Positions 1-9,628 of a stretch of DNA of 64,000 nt are shown piece after piece. Each line of letters opens with the position of its first letter. The first letter of the stretch is position 1. A model generated the notes under the pieces. That model did no database searches. It was not told where the DNA came from and was given only the letters and a program-made list of their open reading frames with translations. The stretch is from Euphorbia lathyris (taxonomy: Eukaryota > Streptophyta > Magnoliopsida > Malpighiales > Euphorbiaceae). The translations under genes were made by a program, and so were the position numbers. The stretch lies in contig NC_088911.1 in NCBI RefSeq assembly GCF_963576675.1, positions 62,209,756-62,273,755 on the forward strand, given 5' to 3'.

Positions 1-47
1 GTGCTGAAAGGTATGACAAAAAAGTATCCATAAAATTATAAAAAAAT

Positions 48-402
48 TTCAAAATATGTAAAACATCATTTTAATAAACTTTAATTCTTGGCTCAAAACG
101 ATATTCCTTACGGTTTTGACCCAATAAATTATTGAAGCATGTAAAATGGATAAAATTAAGGAAACAGTTTTATTGGGACTAAACCGTAAGAAATCCTACT
201 TCGACTCAAGAATTAAAGTTTCTCCGAATAAAATTTTACATTTTCTGGAATTTTTTGAGCAATTTCGGGTTTCTCACCGAAAAACGTCCACCTAATCACC
301 GGATTCCGTTGACTTGGGACTAAACCGTAAGGAATATAACTTTGAGTCAAGAATTAAAATTTCTAAGAATAATGTTTTACATTTTCTGGAATTTTTTGAA
401 AA
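48..402. repeat. Direct and inverted repeat cluster
   Basis: Two direct copies start with GGGACTAAACCGTAAG at 175 and 316 and run about 85 bp, through a shared run ending in TTTTCTGGAATTTTTTGA. A third, inverted copy lies at about 48-120, where the same CCTTACGGTTTTGA segment reads the other way. No coding potential or known element ends are visible. It may be a fragment of a larger satellite or transposon. Confidence 0.6.
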
Positions 403-689
403 TTTCTGGAAATTTTGTTCTTACAAAAAAACAGATCGTCAGATTCCGTTCATCGGAATTTTTTTACCCGAGCTTCTGGAATCTTAAAATGACCGTCCAA
501 TTAAGACGAGTCCAACGGTATAAATTTTTTAAAAACGAGGTTGGAAAAGTCGGAAAAATGCATTTTAAAGAAAAAAAATAAAACAATTTTCTCTTTCCTT
601 TTATTTACAAATTTGCCATATTTCCCTACTTAATTATAAAATTGGTCCTTGTCACACCATAACGAAAAAACATGAATAACGTGAAAACG

Positions 690-1320
690 TTACAAAACAC
701 GAGAATATGGAAAAAACCCCGCAAAAAAATGAAAAGGTAGCACAAAACATGAACAACGCGAAAAAGTGAGAAAACACGAATTATACAAAATCATGAAAAA
801 TACAAAAAAAACACGAAAATGTGAGAAAATATGAAAAATACGAAAACGCGAAAAATGTGAAAACACAAAAACGTGACAATAAGTGAAAAACGCGATAAAC
901 ATGAAAAGACAAAAAATGCAAACAAAACACGAAATTGTAAAAAACACAAAAACGTGAAAAATACGAAAAACATGAAAACTTGAATAACACAAAAAAGTAA
1001 CAAAATGCGAAAAATAAAAAACGCGAAAAAAGGAAAAACCGAAAAACTAAACGTGAAAATACAAAAAAATGAAGAAAAAATGTAAAAAAACACAAGAATG
1101 TTAATAACACGAGAAAACGTACAAAAAATGCCAAAAATGTGAAAAAAAACGTTTTTCGGGTTTTTAACATTAATTTTTTTTCACATTTTCATGGTTTTCC
1201 ACTTTTTTCCCATGTTTTTAATATTTTTTTACTTTTCGTGATTTTCGTATTTTTCCACTTTTTGTGTTTTTAACAAAATTTCATTTTTTTTTTGTGTTTT
1301 TTCACGTTTTTAGTGGTTGG
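690..1320. repeat. Low-complexity A-rich / T-rich mirrored tract
   Basis: From 690 to about 1150 the plus strand is a degenerate series of A runs split by short words such as ACGTG, ACGCG, ACATG and ACACG. Near 1145-1156 a palindrome (AAAAACGTTTTT) marks a switch, after which the strand becomes T-rich with the complementary words until about 1320. The Phe-rich open frames seen here on the minus strand are a by-product of the A/T runs and are not genes. Confidence 0.7.
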
Positions 1321-1400
1321 AAAATATTTTTTCAGTGTTGTAGCCAAACACCGTAAAATATTTTCCAGTGTTGTTACCAAACACAGAAAAATATTTTCTT
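1318..1400. repeat. Short direct repeat around AAAATATTTTCC
   Basis: Two neighbouring copies of a 30-35 bp word (GGAAAATATTTT, CAGTGTTG, CCAAACAC) begin at about 1320 and 1356, with a third partial AAAATATTTTC at about 1388. The A/T-rich core is palindromic. Similar short words occur at the ends of small DNA transposons, but no element boundary or target duplication could be defined. Confidence 0.4.
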
Positions 1401-1761
1401 TTCCTGCATAATATTTTCCCTGTATAAAATTTTTCAGAACACAATATTTTTCCCCAAACAAACGGGTTGTCCAAAAAAATTAATATCAGTTTTTTTATAA
1501 GTTGTGACAACTACTTTTTCCAAAAGCTACAAACTGTAATTTTTCCTGAAAGCAATTTTCTCATCTTTTAAGGAAAACAATTTTACATTTATCAAACACT
1601 GCTTTTAGCTAGGAAAACATTAGCAAACATATCTTTAGACAGATAAGAATACCATCAATTTTCTTTTATTGGGATTTTAATGTTTAAAAAACTATGTTGA
1701 TTTTGGCGGTGGTGGTACATAAAATTATTGCCATTGTAAATTGCTTATTCTAAATTGAACT

Positions 1762-1915
1762 TTTTTTTGAAGAAAAAATAATTTTATTGGCTGTAATCAG
1801 CAGCAAGAATAGAAAACAAGAAAGGAGGGGCACATGTCCACTCCTCACGAACAGACATAGAACTGACTGCTCTTACTAAGCTATGAGCTGCTGTGAGCAG
1901 CCGCGGAACCTGATT
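1762..1915 (-). pseudogene. L1-type LINE 3' end: C-terminal RNase H tail
   Basis: On the minus strand the segment 1915 to about 1785 encodes an AAHSLVRA motif followed by an EEW...APPF segment and a stop. This is the usual C-terminal end of the RNase H domain in plant L1 LINE ORF2. A short 3' UTR follows and then an A run (the T run at 1762-1769 on the plus strand), as expected for a LINE tail. Only the last ~45 codons remain. It may be a separate copy or the displaced tail of the LINE at 6480-22397. The two overlap slightly in the RNase H motif, which argues for separate copies. Confidence 0.55.
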
Positions 1916-2014
1916 ACCCTTTACATATCACCGTCACTTACCGTTTCACTTACTAAGCTATGAATTTTCGGCAAATGAGATTTCGTTTTTACATATCACC
2001 GTCACTTACCGTTT
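1875..2014. repeat. Short direct duplication (ATATCACCGTCACTTACCG)
   Basis: ACATATCACCGTCACTTACC occurs at 1923 and 1991, and the word ACTAAGCTATGA occurs before each copy (about 1876 and 1950). The arrangement is a local tandem duplication with a period of about 70 bp just beyond the LINE fragment. No function is seen. Confidence 0.6.
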
Positions 2015-3201
2015 TTAAGGACAACGCTTAATGTGTCCCTTTCGGTGTATGCATTCTTTATGTTTTATACTTTAAACTCTTATCATGTTTTAGGTTAAAG
2101 TATTTATATCAGAGTCGCCACCCGAATTTGATGTCGGGGACATATAAGAATATTAGATAGCATACGGGCTCACAATATGCTATCTCTTCAGAGTTAGGTT
2201 CGAGACTTAAATGGTTATAAGAGTCTGGTTAATAAACGCGTAGACTTGTCTTTTATTAAAATACCAAATATTTCTATTCCAGATTCAGTTAAATATCGTT
2301 GGATTGTTCAAAAGCGATAAATAAATACTGAATATAAATTATTACATCATTTCAATAAATGGCACAAATAGCCCTAATACATCAAATCTAGCCTTAGGAA
2401 TTAAATCTATTAAACTTGCAAGACAATAAACGTTAGTTGTGGGTACTTTGGGACCCGTCTTTCAGATTTAAACTACAAAGCTGGACTTGATCAAATAGGA
2501 CTCATTTATTCCTAAGATCTAACACGTAGCATGCATTTATTCCAAAGCCTAATTTAGTCATTTAAACATATTTTAATAGAAATGCCTAAAATACCCCTAT
2601 CCCGGGATTGCTTTTATCTTCATTTGCAAATGTGGGCAGAATATATTAAATTTACCGAAAAACAGGAAACCTAATCTACCCGAATAAGAAAACTAGTTTC
2701 TGCACGAAAAGTTCCCTAACTCTGATCTGGGATGATCCCCGATCGAAGATAGGGATCCCCGATCGAAGAAGGCATCTTCGATCGAGGAAGACCTTTCGGG
2801 TCAGAACCTCTGTTTTGATGTCAGAAACAGAATACAAAGGGAGATGTACAAATTGAAATACACAAATAGCAAACAGTAAGGAACGAGCTTTTAAAACCCT
2901 TCAGATGTTACCTCTAAAATACTTTTTCAGTTTATTTGTGTAAGGTACGCCGACGAACACGTGATTGAGACTTTGAGCAGCAATCCAGACCCGTGCAGCA
3001 AGCAATTGAAGTGATTAGAATGTGGTATCCCACGTACTTAGACCGAAAAACCTTCAATTTGGAGTAGATTTGACCCAAAAAGGTAAATTCTGGAAGTGTA
3101 ATTGTCACGTCCGTGTCTAAAAAAAAATCGATATAAATTTTTTAATTAATTATAAATTTTAAGTTTGTTATTGGATTTAATTTAATGTGTTTAGGTGTAC
3201 A
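2015..3201. other. Unassigned intergenic repeat-like sequence
   Basis: There are no supported coding regions here. Around 2730-2800 three TCGATCGA-type palindromes sit in about 70 bp (CCGATCGAAG, CCGATCGAAG, TTCGATCGAGG). Similar palindrome triplets recur at about 6225-6275. The stretch near 2110 (GAGTCGCCACCCGAA) resembles words in dispersed plant repeats, so the block is probably part of an unclassified LTR-type element. I cannot place its ends. Confidence 0.35.
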
Positions 3202-3834
3202 TTAAAATATGGGTTAAACCCTTAAATGGGGTTAATTGAGAAAATAATTCTCTATTTAGGAAGGGTTAAAAATTATTTCCTTATAAGGGGCTGTTTTTAA
3301 CCCATAGTTAAAAATGGTCCCATAAATAATATTATAACATTTTTATACATAAAAAATTTAATATATTAAATAAATAAATAAATATTTATGTGTGTATATA
3401 TTTTTTATTAGTATTTATTTTTATTTTTTTTATGAACGAACTATTTACTGTGTTATTAATATAGTTACAAAAAAAATACACGAAACTGTTTCAATTTATC
3501 GATAAATTTATTTGAAATGCCCAGTGCGACAGTTAAATAACAGTCAAAACCGATCTCTCTTTTGTCCAACTCGTACAAAATACAGTATTTTTGCACCTTA
3601 TCCAAAAAAATAGTTTTTAAACCACATGATTGTGTATTTGAAAAGGTTAAACCTTTGTTTTTTTTGTGTTTGACTCTAACAATAATATAGTTGTCAATTG
3701 TTTCGTTGTCTGTAAATTATTCTAAAAGTTTGATTTTTATTTGATTTTTTTGTTCAGTAAAAAGTTAATTTAATTAATTTAATTTATAAAAAAATATAAT
3801 ATAAAAACTAGCAGCCTAAGGCTTCTGAAATACT

Positions 3835-4590
3835 GGAGTCGTCTCTGCCTGCGAATATGTCAATTTTATACGAGTTGGACAGGATAGGTAATTAAACAAA
3901 ATGGATAAGGTGGAAAAATACCTCTAACGTTTACAGTTAAGAGCAATTTTACCCCTACCGTAAAAAATGGTACAGTTTTATCCCTAACATTGACAGTTAA
4001 AAGCAATTTTACCCCTACCGTAAAAATGGTACAGTTTTATCCCTAACATTGACAGTTAAAAGCAATTTTACTCCTACCGTAAAAAATGGTACAGTTTTAT
4101 CTCTAACATTGACAGTTAAAAGCAATTTTACTCCTAATATTAACAAATTGGATCAATTAGAGAAATAATTTTATCTGTTATAATAACCGGATGAAATAAG
4201 TAATTCAAACAAATTGGAGTCGTCTCTGCCTGCGAATATGTCAATTTTATACGAGTTGGACAGGATAGGTAATTAAACAAAATGGATAAGGTGGAAAAAT
4301 ACCTCTAACGTTTACAGTTAAGAGCAATTTTACCCCTACCGTAAAAAATGGTACAGTTTTATCCCTAACATTGACAGTAAAAAGTAATTTTACCCCTACC
4401 GTAAAAAATGGTACAGTTTTATCCCTAACATTGACAGTTAAAAGCAATTTTACTCCTACCGTAAAAAATGGTACAGTTTTATCTCTAACATTGACAGTTA
4501 AAAGCAATTTTACTCCTAATATTAACAAATTGGATCAATTGGAGAAATAATTTTATCTGTTATAATAACCGGATGAAATAAGTAATTCAA
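3835..4590. repeat. 381-bp tandem duplication holding a ~60-bp tandem array
   Basis: The block starting GGAGTCGTCTCTGCC at 3835 is repeated from 4216, a period of 381 bp. Within each copy a unit of about 60 bp (AGCAATTTTACCCCTACCG, AAAATGGTACAGTTTTATC, CTAACATTGACAGTTAA) is reiterated three to four times. The unit resembles the subterminal repeats of the foldback at 31645-32226 (ATACCCCTAACG, GAGCAATTTTACCCCTAACG), linking the two elements. The minus-strand open frame across 4247-4528 merely reads the array. Confidence 0.8.
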
Positions 4591-4775
4591 AAAATAAATA
4601 AATAATGTCAATTGCTTACCTAAAATACTTTTTAATTTATATAATTTAAAAAATATATAAAATTTATAACATATAAAAATTAATATAAAATATTTTTTTG
4701 AAGAGAATATAAAATAAATTTTAATTTATTTAATATATTAATTTTTTATACAAAAAGATTTATATATAATAAAGT

Positions 4776-4905
4776 AGTTGGCAGTGGCAGTGGCTTTGAA
4801 ACCACTGCCAACTCTTGTCTTTGCCCCATTCCGGCGCATACAACGCCGGAATGGGGTAAAGCAAATTACTTTTTTACTCATTACGGTGGCTAAAGCACCG
4901 TAATG
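4776..4905. other. Three consecutive perfect hairpins
   Basis: There are three separate inverted repeats with perfect stems. The first has arms 4776-4787 and 4802-4813 (AGTTGGCAGTGG, 12 bp, 14-nt loop). The second has arms 4824-4836 and 4844-4856 (CCCCATTCCGGCG, 13 bp, 7-nt loop). The third has arms 4879-4888 and 4896-4905 (CATTACGGTG, 10 bp, 7-nt loop). They are GC-rich islands in a very AT-rich setting just inside the right TIR of MULE-1. Function is unknown. Confidence 0.8.
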
Positions 4906-5133
4906 GTACTTATTTTTAACTAAGGTTAAAAAATAGCCCTTTGTGAGAAAATAAATTTTAACTATCACTAGATTGAAAATTATTTTTATAATTGACTCCA
5001 TTAGAAGGTTTAACCCTTAAAATATTGGGGTATATTTGAAAAACAAATTATAAATTAAAGTACTTTAATTGATATTTTAATTATTATATTAAAATTTCAG
5101 ATTATTTATGTTTTAATGGATTGAAAATAAATA

Positions 5134-5158
5134 AATATATATATATATATATATATAA
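5134..5158. repeat. (AT)n microsatellite
   Basis: A simple AT dinucleotide run of about 11 units lies just outside MULE-1. Confidence 0.9.
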
Positions 5159-5159
5159 T

Positions 5160-6479
5160 AATTGTTGAAGGTGTGATGACTAATTAATTAGATGTCCTAT
5201 TTCTAAACATATACATGAACATGTGTCCTATTTCTTTTCAACTATGTATATGTGTCTTATTTTGCATCAAACATGTATCAATATTTTATTTATCATTTGT
5301 TTTATGTTTGAATTCTTTTCTTAATATATGTACGTAGGGATGAATAACAAAAGGAGAGGTAGGTATTCATAGGTTTAGTCTTTAAGTGTTTTGGGTTCAA
5401 GCCTCCTTAAAGAGTGAGGAGAGAATTAGATATGCTATAAAAAGAGGGAGGTTATTTTTCTCTTATATACAAAAATAAGTTAGAAACATTTGAAGTTAAA
5501 TTGGTATGTCCGATTAGAATTTATAACCGCTACGTCTATAAAAGTTTTACAACTCTTTCGATGCCGGTGATATTCGTCGACACCTCTCGGTGACTAGAAA
5601 CGGCATTTCAGTGACGATATTTCGGTAACTATATTTTATACCCAAATGAGTTTTAAAATGTTATAAGTATGATTTTGAATAAGTTTAGTTTCGATAGTTT
5701 CGTCAAATTTTAATAGATTTATGATTAATATTTAGCGTCTATCAATTACTAATAAAATATAAATTTTAGACAGTTGTCCTTTAGATATGTCGAAGTGAAA
5801 TTAAATTCGGTATTAATGAGCTTTTAGCAGTGTCACGAGTCTAACTGAACCTTCGGTCGGCGTTAACGATATTAGTTTAGTTTACATGTTACAGTAATAA
5901 ATCAGAATTGACGTTTAGTGAAGAACAGTTGTGATAAACGTGTTTCTTCAAACTAAAACCTTTATAATTGTGTGTTTTTGGGTGTTTGAACCTCTCAAAA
6001 TGATTTATTTTTGGTTGAATAGTGTAGAGAACCCTCCTTTTCACTCCTTTTCACTCACTTTCACTTGATTTCAAATGAATTTCACTTGAAAATCTTTATT
6101 TTTCTTTCAAAATGATCAAATTCCGTTCTCTCTTCGTCCTGGGAGTTTCTTCTCTTTTTAGTAGTGGAGAATGGACAAAAACTGCCTTGAAAACTGACTT
6201 AAAACTGCCTGAAACCGTCAAGTATCCTCGATCGAAGACTCTCATCCTCGATCGAGGAACATGTCTTCGATCGAAGGTCGTTTAGTATTTTAATTTTAGA
6301 AAATGATTAGATCAAAATAGAATTTGATAAAGTGAAAGCAAACTAATAATAACTCAGAAACGGGGTCCGGGTCCTTAGCTCGTGTCTCGTATAACGCGTC
6401 GTGTGGAGCCTCACCTACACCAATTGTTAGCTAGAGTGTAACCTAAACTCACCACTACGGTCAGAAAAAGGCCATGCTC
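5160..6479. other. Unassigned intergenic sequence with TCGATCGA palindromes
   Basis: No gene is supported. At about 6225-6275 there are three TCGATCGA-centred words (CTCGATCGAAG, CTCGATCGAGG, TTCGATCGAAGG), echoing those at 2730-2800. The sequence after 6360 (CGGGGTCCGGGTCCTTAGC, GTGTGGAGCCTCACC) looks like dispersed-repeat sequence abutting the LINE remnant that starts near 6480. I could not find paired ends. Confidence 0.35.
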
Positions 6480-6965
6480 ACAGCCACATAGTTCGTTAAA
6501 CGTTTCACAACAGACATAAAAGTATTTTCTAACTCAGAGATCAAAACAATACACTTAGAAAAAGATTGGTTAGGGTAATTAATGGCCTAAACCACAGAAA
6601 TACAGTCTGACCGAAGTTCTATATTTCGGTAACCATTAGTTTTTAGCCAAGACAATGCCTCCTCGACTGTCATCGCTTCCACCATAACCGGTTCAAATAC
6701 TCTAGGCAACGCAGCATGCTGAGCGAATAAACACCGTCATTGCTCATTATGTAGCACGAAACCAACTGAAACATAACCATCTTCACGAAAAATCCCAACA
6801 TCAATATTCCATGCTAAGGAACCATTCCTCTGGCAGGCCCATGTTCTGGCTGTTGAGCTTGTTTGAGCTGATGTAGAGACTCACAATTGGAGAGCAAATT
6901 GCCACTCTTGTTTTTCTTGTCCCGCACGGCGAACAACTTCTTGGGGTTCAATCCTTAGGCGACTC
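6480..6965 (-). pseudogene. LINE RNase H domain remnant
   Basis: The minus strand encodes, with stops and frameshifts, a NIDVGIFREDGYVSVGFVLHN-like strand followed by an EALSWLKTNGYRNIELRSD segment. Both are hallmarks of the RNase H-like domain (RVT_3 type) at the C-terminus of plant LINE ORF2. In intact elements this domain degrades RNA in RNA:DNA hybrids. Here at least two stop codons interrupt the frame. It follows the zinc-binding domain at 6979-7300 as expected. Confidence 0.7.
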
Positions 6966-6978
6966 CAAACTTTCTAAT

Positions 6979-7678
6979 TTATACTTTTCCATATCCACCA
7001 AATGAGGTCGAAAATGTGACTATCAGTCTCTTGTCTGTAAGCAGTAAGTAGGTTTTCAAACCACGCAAAAAATCTGAGATGACATCCATTCTATTGTCAT
7101 TAAAAAATTCCTTCCAAACCTTTTGCGTGTAAGAGCATTGAATGAATGTGTGATGCTCATCCTCAACTATGGAATTGCATAACGAACAGATGGGGGAAAA
7201 ATTACTATGTCTGATCAATAAATTTCGCATTACTAGAAGACAACATGATAGTAAACGCCATACAAAGTTCTGAACCTATGGGGCTATTTCGAACTGCCAA
7301 ATTGATGGCCATAATCGAGAAGCAGATATAGTAAGAGACATACTATTTCCTTCTGCAATATGGTAATCAGAGTTAATTGTGTAATTACCAGATTTATCAA
7401 AAGCCTAGAACCAGCTGTCGTTAGGTGGGGATCATCGCCGGGGAATTCAAAAGATAAGTTGTTGATCATGATCATTAAATATCGTCTATATTAGGTCCCG
7501 ATTCCAACTGCCATCCTCCTACATTAAGTCACGAACATTGCCTGTAGTTGCCATAGCGTTCATCAGGGTCGTTATATTTTGGATTAATTTGATCCGACAG
7601 CCAACCATCCTCCTATATCATGGTCATCAAACCTTCCCAATTTTTCTTCATAGTCCTTTGAGGAGTAATGGTCGACTA
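6979..7678 (-). pseudogene. LINE RT-associated zinc-binding domain (zf-RVT) remnant
   Basis: A frame on the minus strand contains the Cys/His pattern of the zf-RVT domain: C-x2-C in SPICSLCNS, then the EDEHHTFIQC segment and VWKEFF. This domain lies between reverse transcriptase and RNase H in plant LINEs. Upstream, up to 7678, broken frames keep the linker (PRLLLKGL-like and LWPSIWQFEIAP). An in-frame stop precedes VQNFVWRLL. The upstream partner of this segment is at 18638-19133, across Sire-1. Confidence 0.75.
7674..7678. repeat. Target site duplication of Sire-1 (left)
   Basis: GACTA here matches GACTA at 18638-18642 immediately outside the other LTR. A 5-bp duplication is the standard Copia integration footprint. 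Confidence 0.9.
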
Positions 7679-7953
7679 TGTTGGTCCCGTGTGATTAGTT
7701 CCAAGGGGGGTTAGGAACTAATATAACTTTTTAATTAGTTATTTATGCTGACTTAACAATTTTGGCAAGTTTGTCAACTCAGCTTTGGTCAGCTTGGCCG
7801 AATTTAGCGTAAGACAGATATTGACTAGAACTGTTTTACTTGTAAGTTGAGAATTGACACTTACAGAGGTCAGCTTTCAACTTAGCACTCTAATTTACTC
7901 AGAGTCAGCTTAATCAGTTTAGATGCTGAGTAAATTTACCATACAACACATAC

Positions 7954-7987
<34 letters not shown>

Positions 7988-9171
7988 TTAGAGATTACTC
8001 AGTATCACTTATCCTGGTTCGGCCTCTCTGCCTACGTCCAGTCCCTAGAGTCCTCCGGGCTTTTAGAATCCAATACTGAGCTCTTTAAAGGTAGAGCACA
8101 AACCGTTTACAAGGCAGTTGAATATGCAAGAGTACCTTCCTATATTCGTCTACTCAACTCCTACTGAATGCTATAACCGAACACCCAGATTTTCTCTACC
8201 ACTAAGTACTCAACACCGAGCACTCTGCATACACTCTCAATATTACAATTGATAAGAACTTGTTCCCTTTCAAACAAAGAACACTTTAGATGATTACACA
8301 CAATCAATCTAGCATTTATACAAAGAATGGAATTTTGGTGTAAGATCTTTTTCTTGTTTCTGAGTGCTTTTGATTTGTATCTTTCTCACTTCTAATTTTT
8401 TTGTAAATTGGCAATGTTCCAAATGAAACCTTTGTCCCTTTTATAGTTGAAATGTAGGAACCAAATCATTTGAAATTGATTTGTCCGTTGAGTCCAAAAC
8501 GGCTCTTTTAGGGGACAAAACTCTGGTCAGCTTCAGATGTGCAGGCCAATCCTGAATCCTGAATTCTTCAGACGTCAGGCTTGTCTTCTTCCTGCAGACT
8601 TTGTCTTTTTGCGGTAGTTCGTCTTTTAGCCACGGACAGTTGACCCATTCATCTTGGAATTTGGCTTTTGCGTAATTCCGAGATTTCCATTATTAGCGCA
8701 GAGGGTTGGCAGTCTTTGTCTTCTAGCCAACGGACTTTTCATGCTGTCCTGAAGATAACTCAGCTTGACTTCGTTATCCACTGCCTTTGATTGTTTGTCA
8801 GATTTCATACTGAGTTCTTTCTTACTCAGCTTCCAAGGTCAGCTTCGTTCTGTAAGACTTTATTCTGAAGCAGATATTTCTTCTTTTATGCTGAGTTCCG
8901 TTTTACTCAGCTTCTCAGATCATCTTCGTTCTCAGCTCGTTGTTCTGAAGATAACTTATCTTTTATGATGCTGAGTTGCTCTTTACTCAGCTTATGATGT
9001 GTCTTCATTCTGACTTTGTCCTGTCTTAATTTTATTTCCTTTTGCATTTATATTTATACTCAATATTGAACAAACGGATTAGTACAATTAAATCAAAGCA
9101 CTTAAATTTAATTGTCTTTTAATCATGGATGATTTTGTCAAATCAAAATCTTGTGGAAAGGTGTTTCAACA
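7679..9171 (-). repeat. Sire-1 3' LTR
   Basis: A 1493-bp terminal repeat, TGTTGGTCCC to GTTTCAACA on the plus strand, pairs with 17074-18637. It holds a (TA)n run at 7956-7984, about 1.2 kb from the LTR start on the minus strand, a plausible TATA position at the U3/R border. Short open frames within it (for example 8626-8808) recur in the other LTR and are not genes. Confidence 0.9.
7956..7984. repeat. (TA)n microsatellite in Sire-1 3' LTR
   Basis: About 14 TA units. The matching position of the 5' LTR has about 20 CA plus 29 TA units (17352-17450). It sits where the LTR promoter is expected. Confidence 0.85.
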
Positions 9172-9180
9172 AACTCCCCC
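9172..9180 (-). other. Sire-1 polypurine tract
   Basis: On the minus strand GGGGGAGTT directly precedes the 3' LTR start TGTTGAAAC. This is the expected place and composition for the primer of plus-strand DNA synthesis. Sire-2 has GGGGAGTT at the same place. Confidence 0.8.
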
Positions 9181-9628
9181 ATTTTGATGTTGGCAAAATA
9201 CATAATTATGGAACTCAGTTTTGAAATTCCCCATGATTGATTTATTTTTCATATTTCTGAAATTGCTCCCCCGTAAGGGTTGCATCTATTAACTTAACTC
9301 TAAACCTTCCAAGATTTAATTGAGAGAAATTAAAGATACTTGTACTGACTAAGTTCAATCCTAGACCTTCTAAGATCTAATAGGTCAGTTTTCAGAAATG
9401 ATCATTTTTAGAAACATTTTATTACTTCAGTTTATTTATGTGTGAAGATGTATACTGAGTATGTTTTATTATGATTTGTTTGTTCAATTTGGACAGATCA
9501 GTATATACTACTAAGCATGGTATTAAGACAAGTTGGATAAAGTGATGCTTTTCATAAATTTACTCAGCAAGAAACACAAATATTAAGCACAAAAGAAGTA
9601 TAGGTTAAGTTCTAAGCTTTAAACTAGA

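Larger units (their letters stand above)
3211..5016. mobile_element. Non-autonomous Mutator-like element (MULE-1) with 9-bp TSD
   Basis: The termini are inverted repeats of about 110-120 bp beginning GGGTTAAACC. The left arm is 3211 to about 3330 and the right arm about 4905-5016. The arms are diverged but align along their length, including a shared AAGGG(G)CT...TTTTTAAC block. The nine bases outside each end are identical (TTAAAATAT at 3202-3210 and 5017-5025), the target duplication size typical of Mutator superfamily elements. The 1.8-kb interior has no transposase. It holds a duplicated tandem-repeat block (3835-4590) and three strong hairpins (4776-4905). The same GGGTTAA end is used by two elements near 31-32.5 kb. 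Family assignment rests on TSD length and TIRs only. Confidence 0.75.

Noticed and set aside
690..1170. Phe-rich open frames on the minus strand (100-129 codons)
   Set aside because: They only read the A-rich low-complexity tract. All frames are similarly open and no domain is present.
4247..4528. 93-codon minus-strand frame with repeated VGVKLL...NVRDKTVPFF units
   Set aside because: It is the translation of the ~60-bp tandem DNA repeat, with no independent support as a gene.
5390..5425. tRNA B-box-like word GGGTTCAAGCCTCC, possible SINE or tRNA
   Set aside because: No A box at proper spacing, no cloverleaf fold and no target duplication were found.
1762..6480. Joining the LINE tail at 1.76-1.92 kb to the LINE at 6480 as one element split by an insertion
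   Set aside because: Both sides contain the same part of the RNase H motif, so they overlap. No TSD or paired element ends span 1925-6480.
8626..8968. 60- and 67-codon ORFs repeated at 18092-18434
   Set aside because: They are duplicated only because they are inside the two LTRs of Sire-1, and they overlap on opposite strands.
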